Shown piece after piece: positions 17,657 to 24,790 of a DNA stretch of 51,037 nucleotides. Source of the DNA: a virus. The position numbers and the translations under genes were made by a program. Under the pieces are notes generated by a model. That model saw only the letters and a program-made list of their open reading frames with translations. It did no database searches and was not told the DNA's origin. Location: positions 1 through 51,037 of IMG/VR virus record IMGVR_UViG_3300012198_000002; one strand, written 5' to 3'. Position 1 is the stretch's first letter. Every line of letters begins with the position of its first letter.

Positions 17657-17823
17657 CACTCATCCTCCCCTGGCCGCTCCGTTGGAGGATAGCGTACGGG
17701 CAAGTCCTGATCATCGCCATACGAGGACACAATACTGGACATCATCGAGGAAAAATCATTGCGAACATCCGAGATGGACATCTCGTCAATTTCGTCTGAA
17801 GTGGGTATACTAACAAAGGCCAT
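17656..17823 (-). CDS. Small acidic protein, 55 aa
   Basis: Opens MAFVSIPTSDEIDEMSISDV and is strongly acidic, ending PPTERPGEDE. A GGAAG-type ribosome site precedes the ATG at 17823. It is coupled to the next gene. Function unknown. Confidence 0.6.
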   Translation of the reverse strand: MAFVSIPTSDEIDEMSISDVRNDFSSMMSSIVSSYGDDQDLPVRYPPTERPGEDE

Positions 17824-17849
17824 GGAAGCTACTTCCTTCTTTGGTCATC

Positions 17850-17882
17850 GCCTGCCTGATATCTGAACCATATCAGGCAGGC
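17850..17882 (-). terminator. 13-bp hairpin between genes
   Basis: GCCTGCCTGATAT is mirrored by ATATCAGGCAGGC with a seven-base loop. There is no T-run on either side, so this may be an attenuator, RNA-processing site or mRNA stabiliser rather than a full terminator. Confidence 0.5.
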
Positions 17883-17892
17883 ACCGAACTAC

Positions 17893-18009
17893 TCACGCTG
17901 CATTACAGGGACACGCTACATCATCACAATGCGGGTGATCCTCAGTGTGCTCTGGCTCGTCTTCCACTAGAACCACCAGACTCACCGTATACTCTTCTCC
18001 GTCGTCCAT
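17893..18009 (-). CDS. Tiny acidic Cys/His protein, 38 aa
   Basis: ATG at 18009 has GGAGG at seven bases. The product is Asp/Glu-rich and ends HPHCDDVACPCNAA, a possible metal-binding tail. Too short for family assignment; supported by the ribosome site and its place in the leftward run. Confidence 0.5.
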   Translation of the reverse strand: MDDGEEYTVSLVVLVEDEPEHTEDHPHCDDVACPCNAA

Positions 18010-18122
18010 GCCCAATCCTCCAGGGCGCTATAGCTATCTATGAGTTGGTGAGCAGGTGGATTACCACGCTTGCGCGCTTAGTCGCTCCCTCATTGGTCAG
18101 CCCTGCTCGCTATAGAGACGCG

Positions 18123-18344
18123 CTACTGTTTATGAAGTCTCTTTGTACCAAGAAGCCATAGTGGTTGCTCTTGATGCTCAAATTGCACGACGGTTTCCTC
18201 AACGTCGTCAGGTGTGGTATGTGAGTCCAACACTACACCCGCCTTGCCGTGCTCAGGATCACGCGGAGAGGCCTTCTTATTTTCGTTGATAAAAACGACC
18301 TTATCACCCTTGTTGAACATATTCCCTTTCACCGCCTCGCTCAT
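18123..18344 (-). CDS. Hypothetical small beta-rich protein, 73 aa
   Basis: Contains FNKGDKVVFINENKKASP and GKAGVVLDSH, the pattern of a small SH3-like beta barrel. The ends are basic. No family named with certainty. The 112 bases after it carry no clear gene. Confidence 0.65.
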   Translation of the reverse strand: MSEAVKGNMFNKGDKVVFINENKKASPRDPEHGKAGVVLDSHTTPDDVEETVVQFEHQEQPLWLLGTKRLHKQ

Positions 18345-18390
18345 GTCTGATCACACGGGCGAGGCACCCAACTACACTGACGCGCTACAA

Positions 18391-18831
18391 CTAACTCGCT
18401 AAGCGTTCCGCAAGCCACTCCATTGCCTGCTCGTATTCGGTGAAGATTGGCGCACCGGGAAAGCGCTGCTGTAAATCCCGCGCACCTTTGCTGATTGCCT
18501 TCGCCGTATGCTTGGGCATGCCCTCCATATCGAACACTACTACGGTGCGCTCAGGCTTATCGTAGAGCGCCTGTACTGCTTCGATGAGAGAGTAGGCGGA
18601 GACATTAGCCGTTGGCTGCGCTTTATCAGGATTCGCAATCACGAAGAGCAGATAGGTTGCACTCTCTTTCATTGCATCTTCACGCTCTTGCGCCAACTTG
18701 TCCCAATGTGCAACCACCGGATTGAAGCAACTCCCAGGCGCAACTCCACGCTCCAATAGAGCAGGAATGACGCGCTCTTCACGCCAGTCATTATTGCCGC
18801 ACGTCCCACCAAGAAACACTACTTTGTTCAT
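18391..18831 (-). CDS. Nucleoside 2-deoxyribosyltransferase-like protein, 146 aa
   Basis: Opens KVVFLGGTCGNNDWREE, the glycine-rich substrate loop of this Rossmann-like family, followed by FNPVVAHWDKLAQEREDAMKE and an Ala/Tyr/Ser segment before SLIEAVQALY; length fits the family. Members exchange bases between deoxynucleosides or act on NAD-like substrates. The ATG at 18831 is preferred to one three codons upstream because AAGGA lies at a better distance. A link to modified-base supply for the replicon is possible but not shown. Confidence 0.65.
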   Translation of the reverse strand: MNKVVFLGGTCGNNDWREERVIPALLERGVAPGSCFNPVVAHWDKLAQEREDAMKESATYLLFVIANPDKAQPTANVSAYSLIEAVQALYDKPERTVVVFDMEGMPKHTAKAISKGARDLQQRFPGAPIFTEYEQAMEWLAERLAS

Positions 18832-18888
18832 GTCATACATCCTTACTACTTGTTATCGAGTCATCCTCTCTGGATGCTCACCACCATC

Positions 18889-19173
18889 TTAACGCTCGGT
18901 TGATAAAGCCTGCATCCAGAATTCCTTGACATTGCGCTCTTTCGCGGCTCGCATCTCACGCAGTGCCCGTAACTTTCGCCCAAACTGCGCAGGCTCTAAC
19001 CAGCAACACCGCTCTTTGCCGCGCCACGCCTGGAACTCTCCGCTCGCATCACCCGGATCACCAAACGGTTCATCGCACTCGAACCGCTTCTTCTCCCAGG
19101 CGGTAGGATCGATGTAGTCCACCGGATAATTGCGCCCGTTCTTGCGCACCCGTACCGTGTAGAACGTCAGCAT
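18889..19173 (-). CDS. Hypothetical protein, 94 aa
   Basis: The long upstream frame overlaps the 19205-19426 gene, so the ATG at 19173 (MLTFYTVRVRKNG) is taken as the start. The protein has a beta-rich first half and an Arg/Lys/Glu-rich helical second half. No family recognised. Confidence 0.6.
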   Translation of the reverse strand: MLTFYTVRVRKNGRNYPVDYIDPTAWEKKRFECDEPFGDPGDASGEFQAWRGKERCCWLEPAQFGRKLRALREMRAAKERNVKEFWMQALSTER

Positions 19174-19204
19174 GCTACTGCCCCTGCCTCTGCTTACTGT
19201 CCAT

Positions 19205-19426
19205 TTATTTGCACCCGTAACAGATGCCACGATACGCTGGACGATTACAGGTTGGACAATACGTGTAATCCTGTGCAGTGGACGGGAAACCCGCCAGTCC
19301 CGCATTGACGAGACGGTTGTCATTCCTGACAGCCTCTTCAATCGTCTCGCAGTTCTCCGGGGCCATTTCTTTCAGTCGCTTGCCGATGGAATCCACCAGC
19401 TTGTCATAGTTGCTCTTGCGTCCCAT
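19205..19426 (-). CDS. Hypothetical protein with C-terminal zinc ribbon, 73 aa
   Basis: Helical N-terminal part (MGRKSNYDKLVDSIGKRL) and a C-terminal CPTCNRPAYRGICYGC with four Cys spaced as a zinc ribbon. Part of the leftward run. Possibly nucleic-acid binding; no family recognised. Confidence 0.65.
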   Translation of the reverse strand: MGRKSNYDKLVDSIGKRLKEMAPENCETIEEAVRNDNRLVNAGLAGFPSTAQDYTYCPTCNRPAYRGICYGCK

Positions 19427-19463
19427 TGCCCTCTTCTCCTCTCTCCTGGCGCCAGGAGTGGTG

Positions 19464-19664
19464 CTATCCGAATATCGACTTCAGTATGTTCCATCGGGCA
19501 GGCTCGACGAAATCAACGACCGCATCATCGGTCTGCATGCAGCCAAACTCCCCCTCGCTCTCTTCCTCCTCACCATTGATGAGCGAATAACACTCATCGC
19601 AAACGTTGGTATCAACTACCACATTGGGTATCGTCTTCCCGCACTCATCACACCAATTTGCCAT
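19464..19664 (-). CDS. Small zinc-ribbon protein, 66 aa
   Basis: Start at ATG 19664 (MANWCDECGKTIPN) with AGGAG upstream. CDEC and CDEC pairs near residues 5-8 and 24-27 make a four-Cys zinc site; the rest is acidic. Common shape among small phage and plasmid proteins; function unknown. Confidence 0.6.
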   Translation of the reverse strand: MANWCDECGKTIPNVVVDTNVCDECYSLINGEEEESEGEFGCMQTDDAVVDFVEPARWNILKSIFG

Positions 19665-19726
19665 CTCTCGCTCTCCTCTCACCTTGCGGCTTCGACATCA
19701 TGCCGCTTGGTTGTCGATTCATGATG

Positions 19727-19918
19727 CTAACTTGCTACAGGTAATACTTTATTCGATTGCTCAATATCCGATAGGCGATAATGCGGCCTGCGTAACTGTC
19801 CAACCCTGTGCTCTTTCAACACTTGTTTGTACAGCCTATAAAAGGTGGTGCGCGATACATTCAGATGTCTAGCCGCTTCAGCAGCCAACAAGTACTGCTC
19901 CTCGCCTATTGTGATCAT
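19727..19918 (-). CDS. Excisionase/MerR-type HTH regulator, 63 aa
   Basis: YLLAAEAARHLNVSRTTFYRLYK is a typical winged HTH of the excisionase (HTH_17) kind, with a short wing. It stands divergent from the HTH-GNAT gene at 20082, and the space between holds AAGTGT-type repeats. Likely a local regulator or an excision factor; no integrase is in the window. Confidence 0.7.
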   Translation of the reverse strand: MITIGEEQYLLAAEAARHLNVSRTTFYRLYKQVLKEHRVGQLRRPHYRLSDIEQSNKVLPVAS

Positions 19919-20029
19919 GTGTTCCTCAACTTACTACAAGTGTGTCAAGTAGTTATCAACTGTCCATGAATGTAGTATACGTAAGTTTCTAAAGATTGTC
20001 AAGTGTATAAAGACTAATTTGAATATCTA

Positions 20030-20038
20030 TGTTATAAT
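20030..20038 (+). promoter_or_regulatory. Extended -10 promoter of the HTH-GNAT gene
   Basis: TGtTATAAT is a full extended -10 box 43 bases before the TTG start at 20082. A clear -35 box is not seen, as expected for extended -10 promoters. CAAGTGT repeats lie just upstream. Confidence 0.5.
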
Positions 20039-20081
20039 TCGTCTAAAGTTTCCAAAGAGACAGAAGGAGAGAAAAGCACCA

Positions 20082-20939
20082 TTGCCAAAAAAGCCGAGGA
20101 AGCCACCAAAAGGCTGGTATACGGGTAGCCAAGCAGCGCAGCGACTAAAGTTACCCCTTGCCACGTTTTACCACCGTATTAAATTCAATAAGATCAAGGT
20201 TGACAGGTACATTCCATCTGGGTACTCAGAGGGTTACTTTAGCAAAGAGGATGTTGATAACTTGGCACAAGAGAGAGAATTAGCGGCGATCTTACATTCA
20301 GTTGAACCAGTCATCTTTTCCAGAGCCAGTTCAGAAGATGATCTCCGAGGCATTGTTGACCTCTGCATAGCTATCTACGGACAGAATGGTACACCTAGTT
20401 ACGAGACACGACTTGAGGTATGGCAGAAGAATCCAGACGTGTACTACATCGTCAAGCAAGAGGATATTGTTGTAGGATACATCTCCCTCATCTGGTTTGA
20501 CGATGAGGCGCTAAACACCCTCATGGGACCGTCTCCTCAGGAGTCACGCATTTCACCGGCTGGCACTGGCATATACTCGATTATTGGGCCAGAGCATGTA
20601 CGTGAATTTATCGAAGGTCACCCCATAGAGAGCTTGTTTGTGTCGCTGGGAGTCAGGCCAGGGATGTCGCCACAGGATCAGCGAAACTACGCTATCAAGC
20701 TGCTTAGAGGCACGCAGGATGTATTAGTAAGTTTCGTGAAACGCGGTATGCCAGTACATAAACTGCTCGCAACCTCAGAACGAGGTGATGGCATTGTCAT
20801 GGCGCGCAAGTTAGGCATGAAGGAAACAAAATACCCTAACGATCATATCCTACGCTACGAACTAGACCTGGAGACATCAGACAACCCACTACTCCAACCT
20901 TACAAACAAGCCCTTGCAGAATGGCGAAGCACCCACTAA
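20082..20939 (+). CDS. HTH domain fused to a GNAT-like acetyltransferase, 285 aa
   Basis: The frame opens earlier, but the -10 box lies inside it and AAGGAGAG precedes a TTG at 20082, so that start is taken. Residues about 11-60 are an excisionase-type HTH (GWYTGSQAAQRLKLPLATFY). The rest resembles GNAT proteins: an entry segment with DLRGIVDLCIAIYG, strand VYYIVKQEDIVVGYISL, and a later part with ARKLGMKET. Such fusions may act as regulators sensing acyl-CoA or as acetyltransferases on DNA-bound targets. Acetyl-CoA loop residues are not clearly seen, so activity is uncertain. Confidence 0.6.
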   Translation: MPKKPRKPPKGWYTGSQAAQRLKLPLATFYHRIKFNKIKVDRYIPSGYSEGYFSKEDVDNLAQERELAAILHSVEPVIFSRASSEDDLRGIVDLCIAIYGQNGTPSYETRLEVWQKNPDVYYIVKQEDIVVGYISLIWFDDEALNTLMGPSPQESRISPAGTGIYSIIGPEHVREFIEGHPIESLFVSLGVRPGMSPQDQRNYAIKLLRGTQDVLVSFVKRGMPVHKLLATSERGDGIVMARKLGMKETKYPNDHILRYELDLETSDNPLLQPYKQALAEWRSTH

Positions 20940-21038
20940 CAACTTAACCCTGTCAAACTGACATAGTTATTATTTTTACCATCCATCCTTTCCCTCGTCT
21001 CTATATTTAGAGAACGCCCTAGCGAGAGAGGGGAGAGT

Positions 21039-21200
21039 ATGACACTACAACTACTTGTTATCTTGAGCGCAGTGGCCTTCTGGTTCTGGATAGCCTACCG
21101 CGCAACTCATCCATTCAAATGTCGATGTGGCTATGCGACGTGGTTTGGCCCACTCTATGTCGGGCATCTAGTAAAGCCGCATGGGCCAGTGAAGAGTTAA
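21039..21200 (+). CDS. Small membrane-anchored Cys protein, 53 aa
   Basis: ATG at 21039 follows GGGGAG. One hydrophobic N-terminal span (TLQLLVILSAVAFWFWIAY) then CRCGYATWFGPLYVGH. Too short to assign; the strong ribosome site and clean stop support it. Confidence 0.55.
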   Translation: MTLQLLVILSAVAFWFWIAYRATHPFKCRCGYATWFGPLYVGHLVKPHGPVKS

Positions 21201-21335
21201 TATTGATTGCGTAGTTCGGTACACTATCAAAATAACCCATCTTTTGATAGGCATGGTATCAATGCTATAATATTTTCTGAGTGGAAATGGGAAGCAGCAG
21301 GTTATTCGTGTCGGAGTGCTCTGCTGCTTCCTGGT

Positions 21336-21551
21336 CTACGCCGCTTGCTCCTTCTTCGCGCTTCTGCTACGAGCCTGGTCCTTGAGTGTTTTGATCTTCT
21401 CGAAATCTTCTGCCGTAAGATAGGCGTTCCTGTCTAGCGGGAATCGCTGCGTCTCCAGTTTCAACGCTCTGATGTAGTAGTAGAGCGTTGACTTTGTTAC
21501 CTTTAGCGCTTGCGCGGCCTCTTCAACTGCAATGTGGTCTTGAGTGGTCAT
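21336..21551 (-). CDS. Excisionase/MerR-type HTH regulator, 71 aa
   Basis: Contains HIAVEEAAQALKVTKSTLYYYIR, an HTH_17-type DNA-binding module, with a Lys/Arg/Ala tail. GGAGGTGATAACCG precedes the ATG. A 12-bp inverted repeat (21565-21576 and 21602-21613) starts at its ribosome site, so it probably represses itself and the rightward promoter beside it. Confidence 0.7.
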   Translation of the reverse strand: MTTQDHIAVEEAAQALKVTKSTLYYYIRALKLETQRFPLDRNAYLTAEDFEKIKTLKDQARSRSAKKEQAA

Positions 21552-21564
21552 CGGTTATCACCTC

Positions 21565-21613
21565 CTGCACATAGTTATACCATGTATTTCCAGTTGTGTC
21601 AAACTATGTGCAG
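21565..21613. promoter_or_regulatory. Operator: 12-bp perfect inverted repeat
   Basis: CTGCACATAGTT at 21565-21576 is exactly mirrored by AACTATGTGCAG at 21602-21613, 25 bases apart. It spans the leader of the HTH gene and ends seven bases before the -35 box of the rightward promoter. Confidence 0.6.
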
Positions 21614-21619
21614 TTATAT

Positions 21620-21648
21620 TTGACAATATTCGATGAAAATGCTATACT
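21620..21648 (+). promoter_or_regulatory. Consensus-like promoter, rightward
   Basis: TTGACA (21620-21625) and TATACT (21643-21648) with a 17-base spacer, upstream of the 21752 gene. The transcript leader holds two hairpins. Confidence 0.7.
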
Positions 21649-21667
21649 TCTCTCAGAAAATAAAAAC

Positions 21668-21733
21668 GGCTCCCTTTGCGGGAGCCTAGTAACCGGCAAA
21701 GATTGCAGCCTGAACAACTAAAAATCTTTGCAC
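21668..21733 (+). promoter_or_regulatory. Structured 5' leader with two hairpins
   Basis: GGCTCCC pairs with GGGAGCC across TTTGC, then GCAAAGATT pairs with AATCTTTGC across about 20 bases, directly before the GAGGAG ribosome site. No open reading frame of note inside. Could act in attenuation or RNA stability. Confidence 0.45.
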
Positions 21734-21751
21734 TGAGGAGAAGTATACCAT

Positions 21752-21949
21752 ATGCCACAGGAAGTAACCACATCTACGACTATCGAACAACGTATCCCCG
21801 ACTGCGACATACCTGTACACCTTGATGATGAGATAGTGGTAAACGCTATTCGCAACGGTCAGATCATCCAAGTCTACTGGAATGAATTGACTGAGAGCGA
21901 ACGGCGCGAAGCGTACAATGCCACTTTCTCACCTTACAGCATTTACTAA
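21752..21949 (+). CDS. Hypothetical acidic protein, 65 aa
   Basis: ATG follows GAGGAGAAGTATACCAT. The product is acidic and beta/helix mixed (DEIVVNAIRNGQIIQVYW). It has its own promoter and is followed by a hairpin. No family recognised. Confidence 0.6.
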   Translation: MPQEVTTSTTIEQRIPDCDIPVHLDDEIVVNAIRNGQIIQVYWNELTESERREAYNATFSPYSIY

Positions 21950-21957
21950 CACGCTCA

Positions 21958-21985
21958 GGGCCACTCATATGAGTGGCCCTATTTC
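21958..21985 (+). terminator. Perfect 22-base palindrome, probable terminator
   Basis: GGGCCACTCAT mirrors ATGAGTGGCCC and TATTTC follows. It separates the 21752 gene from the sigma-like gene. Confidence 0.6.
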
Positions 21986-22001
21986 ATCAAGGGAGTTGCA
22001 T

Positions 22002-22544
22002 ATGTCCTCGCTACAGGATGAGTTTGTTCTGTCTTGTTTGGAAGAGTTACGCCCAATGCTTATCAATTTGGCACGACGTACAGGAATGGAGATTGACGAT
22101 ATTATGCAAGAGGCTGCGATTATCATTATGCAGGAAGTACAGGCACAAGCTATGCCGCCTATCGCTCTGCTCAATGTAATTATACGCCGTCGCATCTATG
22201 CATTCACTCGTCGTCGTCGCTCGCTTCCCATCATCTTGAGTATTGATATGCCTTATAGCAGAGAGGGTGTTACCACACTGGCGGATATGCTGCCTGACAC
22301 GCCACCTGACTCTGAGGCGATACATAAGCAAGAGCAACGTATCACATCGCTCTATCAGGCTCTCCATCGTTTACCTCTTGACGAACAGCGTGAAATGCGT
22401 TCCCATTACGCTCTAAACTGCTTCCAGGTACGCAGATCACGCAGCAAGAGAGTTATGCCGCAACGCACATGGATGGACTTACGTCGTTCGGCCTTGCGCT
22501 CACTGCGACATGATATGAAGTTGAGGAGAGCACTCGCGCTATAA
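22002..22544 (+). CDS. Sigma-70-like factor, 180 aa
   Basis: Start at ATG 22002 after AAGGGAG. Residues about 18-60 resemble sigma region 2 (LINLARRTGMEIDDIMQEAAIIIMQE), the Arg-rich middle carries IIRRRIYAFTRRRRS, and a C-terminal helical part could hold region 4 (about 115-175). A phage- or plasmid-encoded sigma factor could direct polymerase to the replicon's own promoters. The region 4 HTH is not clear-cut, so a sigma-like regulator is the safer call. Confidence 0.6.
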   Translation: MSSLQDEFVLSCLEELRPMLINLARRTGMEIDDIMQEAAIIIMQEVQAQAMPPIALLNVIIRRRIYAFTRRRRSLPIILSIDMPYSREGVTTLADMLPDTPPDSEAIHKQEQRITSLYQALHRLPLDEQREMRSHYALNCFQVRRSRSKRVMPQRTWMDLRRSALRSLRHDMKLRRALAL

Positions 22545-22550
22545 CCACTC

Positions 22551-22583
22551 AGAGCGTGCCAATTGTAGGGCTTGGCACGCTCT
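22551..22583 (+). terminator. 12-bp hairpin after the sigma-like gene
   Basis: AGAGCGTGCCAA is mirrored by TTGGCACGCTCT with a nine-base loop, seven bases after the stop. No T-run follows. Confidence 0.55.
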
Positions 22584-22934
22584 CTAAGATTGGAGATATT
22601 ATCCATGCACTATACTATTGGTTACACCGCTTTTTCGAAAGCTTGGCAAAAGACCCTTCCGCTATCGCTACAGGGCTGCTCGCTCTCTTTTTTCAGTTCT
22701 TCTTTTTACATACAGGCAAAGAGTGAGAGAGCATTTTTGCCAAGCTTTTTGTTAACAAAAAGCTTTGCTAGTCTGCCAAGAATGCTGGGAAATAACCACC
22801 CTTTGACGGTTCAATGGTGGTTAGCATCGTACCAGGATACTCCAGTAGCCGCTTTAAAGGTGTTTTTGCATGCAGTTTTGTCACCCCTAAGGTGACAGCA
22901 TGTCACCTTAGGGGGAAGGTGCTGGAGATGGATA
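22584..22934. other. Non-coding palindrome-rich region (control region or origin candidate)
   Basis: AAAGCTTGGCAAAA at 22638-22651 is mirrored at about 22735-22749, directly followed by a perfect 24-base palindrome centred on GTTAAC (22742-22765). AACCACC/GGTGGTT arms follow near 22794-22824, and TGTCACC-type sites at 22880-22914. An open frame of about 107 codons crosses it but lacks a good ribosome site and ends in the repeats, so I leave it out. Confidence 0.5.
22880..22914. promoter_or_regulatory. Triple TGTCACC operator or attenuator
   Basis: CCCCTAAGGTGACA (22884-22897) is perfectly mirrored at 22901-22914 around GCA, and a third TGTCACC starts at 22880, so two alternative hairpins can form. 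It ends 20 bases before the start of the next gene. Confidence 0.55.
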
Positions 22935-23312
22935 ATGAGTGTTCGTCAATTCAGTGTAGCGTGTGAACTTGAGGATGATCGACTGAATGCAACAGATAAA
23001 GCGGTACTCTTCGTTCTTGCCAATTATGCAGATAACGATGGCAAGCATTGTTACCCTAGCGTTCCCACTATTGCAAAGAAGTCTTGTGCATCGGAGCGAT
23101 CTGTACAACGTAGCACTAAGCAATTAGAAAAGTTTGGTTACTTGAGTATAAGCCGTGGAGCTGGTAGGAGACGGTCGGAATACGAACTGACGCTGCCAGA
23201 GCATCTACTCAAAGCATTCGACGCCAAACGCCGTAAACAGTATTTCAAAACAGTAACGCCCGAAGAGGCGAAGATTACCGAGAGCCATTGGGATCAACTC
23301 TTTGCTGATTAA
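22935..23312 (+). CDS. Winged-HTH protein, replication-initiator-like N-terminus, 125 aa
   Basis: MSVRQFSVACELEDDRLNATDKAVLFVLANYAD with YPSVPTIAKKSCASERSVQRS and LEKFGYLSI is the HTH_36 pattern used by plasmid and phage initiator or regulator proteins; the C-terminus is a short charged helix. It stands directly after a palindrome-rich region and is closed by a strong palindromic terminator. Could control or initiate replication, or act as a repressor. Confidence 0.65.
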   Translation: MSVRQFSVACELEDDRLNATDKAVLFVLANYADNDGKHCYPSVPTIAKKSCASERSVQRSTKQLEKFGYLSISRGAGRRRSEYELTLPEHLLKAFDAKRRKQYFKTVTPEEAKITESHWDQLFAD

Positions 23313-23340
23313 GGGGGCATAATTATGCCCCCTTGCATTT
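23311..23340 (+). terminator. 24-base palindrome terminator
   Basis: AAGGGGGCATAA mirrors TTATGCCCCCTT, starting inside the stop codon of the HTH gene; GCATTTC follows. Confidence 0.65.
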
Positions 23341-23458
23341 CACGCTAAACAGCATGAGTGGGATTACTGGACGCCGATAGGTGAGAGTGGACCGCTCAGC
23401 GAGGAAGAGATGACGACGATCCAGTATGCACAGCAGCGAGAATGCATTACAATGGCGT
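23323..23458 (+). pseudogene. Fragment of an open frame without a start
   Basis: From 23323 to the stop at 23456-23458 one frame reads a protein-like segment (QHEWDYWTPIGESGPLSEEE) but has no start codon with a ribosome site, and the terminator of the previous gene covers its front. It looks like the 3' remnant of a lost gene. Confidence 0.35.
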
Positions 23459-23491
23459 AGTGCTCATACTCCATCTGCAAAGGAATTTACC

Positions 23492-24415
23492 ATGTTGACG
23501 CTATGGGATGATCTGCCAGAGCCTACCCCCTCTCTTGGCACGTCAACAGGCCCGCATGTATACGTGCAGCGTGGTGATCTCTTCCAATTGGGAAGACACC
23601 GCTTACTGCGTGGGGATAGTGCCAACCCTGATGATGTTGCACGCTTGTTTACTGGTGAGCGATTCGCATTGTGCTTTAGCAGTCCTCCCTACAGTGATCA
23701 ACGTACCTACAAGCTTGGATCGTTTGATTGGCTACCTATGATGTGCGGGGCATTCGATCAGATGATCATACATGGCACACCAGATTGTCACATTCTCGTT
23801 AATCTCGGTTTATCCCATAAAAACAGACAAGTAGATATGTATTGGCTTCCCTGGCTCATGCATTGTGCAGAGGTAGGATGGCCCGTATTCGGCTGGTATG
23901 TGTGGGACAAGAACGGCGTGATTTTTCGGGAGAATGACGGCAGACTCTTTATGTCTCATGAGTTCATCTTTCACTTCAATCAACTACGCAACCCTGCAAA
24001 TAAGTGGGTTGACTGTATTTCCGTTGGCAGAACAGAAAGAGGTGGTCTGAGGATGAATGATGGCAGACATAGAAAGGTATGCTCCGCTGACAAGATAGGA
24101 CAGGCTACACGTGTACCCAGTTCGGTGATAGCCGTCAAGAAAGAAAGTAGCAATGCATCTTCTGTTCAGATTCATCCCGCCGTCTTTCCCGTTGCCCTGC
24201 CTGAATTCATCATGAAAACATGGTCACAACCTGGAGATGTCTGCTATGAGCCTTTCGCGGGAAGTGGCACCAGTTTGATTGCTGCTGAGAACCTGCAACG
24301 TCGCTGCTATGCAATGGAGATTAGCGAAGAGTACTGTGAACTGGCTATCCAGCGTTGGCAAGAACACACAGGGCAAGAAGCACTACGCATCGAAACAGGT
24401 CAGGCCATTGCTTAG
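23492..24415 (+). CDS. DNA methyltransferase, N4-cytosine/N6-adenine type, 307 aa
   Basis: Start at ATG 23492 (MLTLWDDLPEP) after AAGGAATTTACC. Motif IV is FSSPPY near residue 70; the S-P-P-Y form is usual for N4-cytosine enzymes. Motif I, YEPFAGSGTSLIAAE, comes near residue 265, so the order is that of the beta class. The central part (about 100-220) is the target recognition region. No restriction enzyme gene is adjacent, so it is an orphan, as is common in phages and plasmids. Target unknown. Confidence 0.85.
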   Translation: MLTLWDDLPEPTPSLGTSTGPHVYVQRGDLFQLGRHRLLRGDSANPDDVARLFTGERFALCFSSPPYSDQRTYKLGSFDWLPMMCGAFDQMIIHGTPDCHILVNLGLSHKNRQVDMYWLPWLMHCAEVGWPVFGWYVWDKNGVIFRENDGRLFMSHEFIFHFNQLRNPANKWVDCISVGRTERGGLRMNDGRHRKVCSADKIGQATRVPSSVIAVKKESSNASSVQIHPAVFPVALPEFIMKTWSQPGDVCYEPFAGSGTSLIAAENLQRRCYAMEISEEYCELAIQRWQEHTGQEALRIETGQAIA

Positions 24416-24430
24416 AAATGGAGGCAACAC

Positions 24431-24676
24431 ATGAAAGAACTTACAGGGCAAGAAGTCCACGCTGCCCTTCGTCAATCGCTAGAACTTACCTCACCAGAGA
24501 TAAGGCAAGTGTATCAGCATATATCGATACAGTGGGAAGCAATGAGTGAGGAACACAAGCATCTGTTTGAGGAAATAGCCAGCACATTATCATGGAAGAT
24601 ACTCTTCGCTCAACCACACGTACAGACAGGGATACGCGATCTCGCGCAACAGGCACAACTTGAGCGGGAAGGGTAG
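24431..24676 (+). CDS. Hypothetical helical protein, 81 aa
   Basis: ATG follows GGAGGCAACAC, 15 bases after the methyltransferase stop, so the two are probably co-transcribed. All-helical and Gln/Glu-rich. No family recognised. Confidence 0.65.
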   Translation: MKELTGQEVHAALRQSLELTSPEIRQVYQHISIQWEAMSEEHKHLFEEIASTLSWKILFAQPHVQTGIRDLAQQAQLEREG

Positions 24677-24708
24677 CAAAAAAGCAGCGGATTTTGCCCT
24701 CCGCTGCT
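24676..24708. terminator. A-tract plus hairpin after the methyltransferase operon
   Basis: One base after the stop, AAAAAA is followed by AGCAGCGGA and its mirror TCCGCTGCT. In the minus direction it is a normal terminator with a T6 run, which suits the leftward gene 24791-25189. Confidence 0.65.
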
Positions 24709-24790
24709 CAGTGGGGCTAGGACTTCTGTATGTTGATAGTCTAATACCTCACCACGCAGTATAGCAGAGGCGTCAATGCGCGCATCCCTG

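Noticed and set aside
18010-18122. Possible tRNA-like folding in the gap
   Set aside because: Short complementary stretches exist, but no T-loop GTTCGA-type sequence and no cloverleaf could be drawn.
12503-19918. A complete conjugation system
   Set aside because: No relaxase, VirB4 or mating-pair genes seen; only an FtsK/TraB-like ATPase and membrane partners, so full conjugation cannot be claimed.
22572-22895. 107-codon rightward frame
   Set aside because: No ribosome site at a useful start, crosses several palindromes and ends in the TGTCACC repeats; treated as non-coding.
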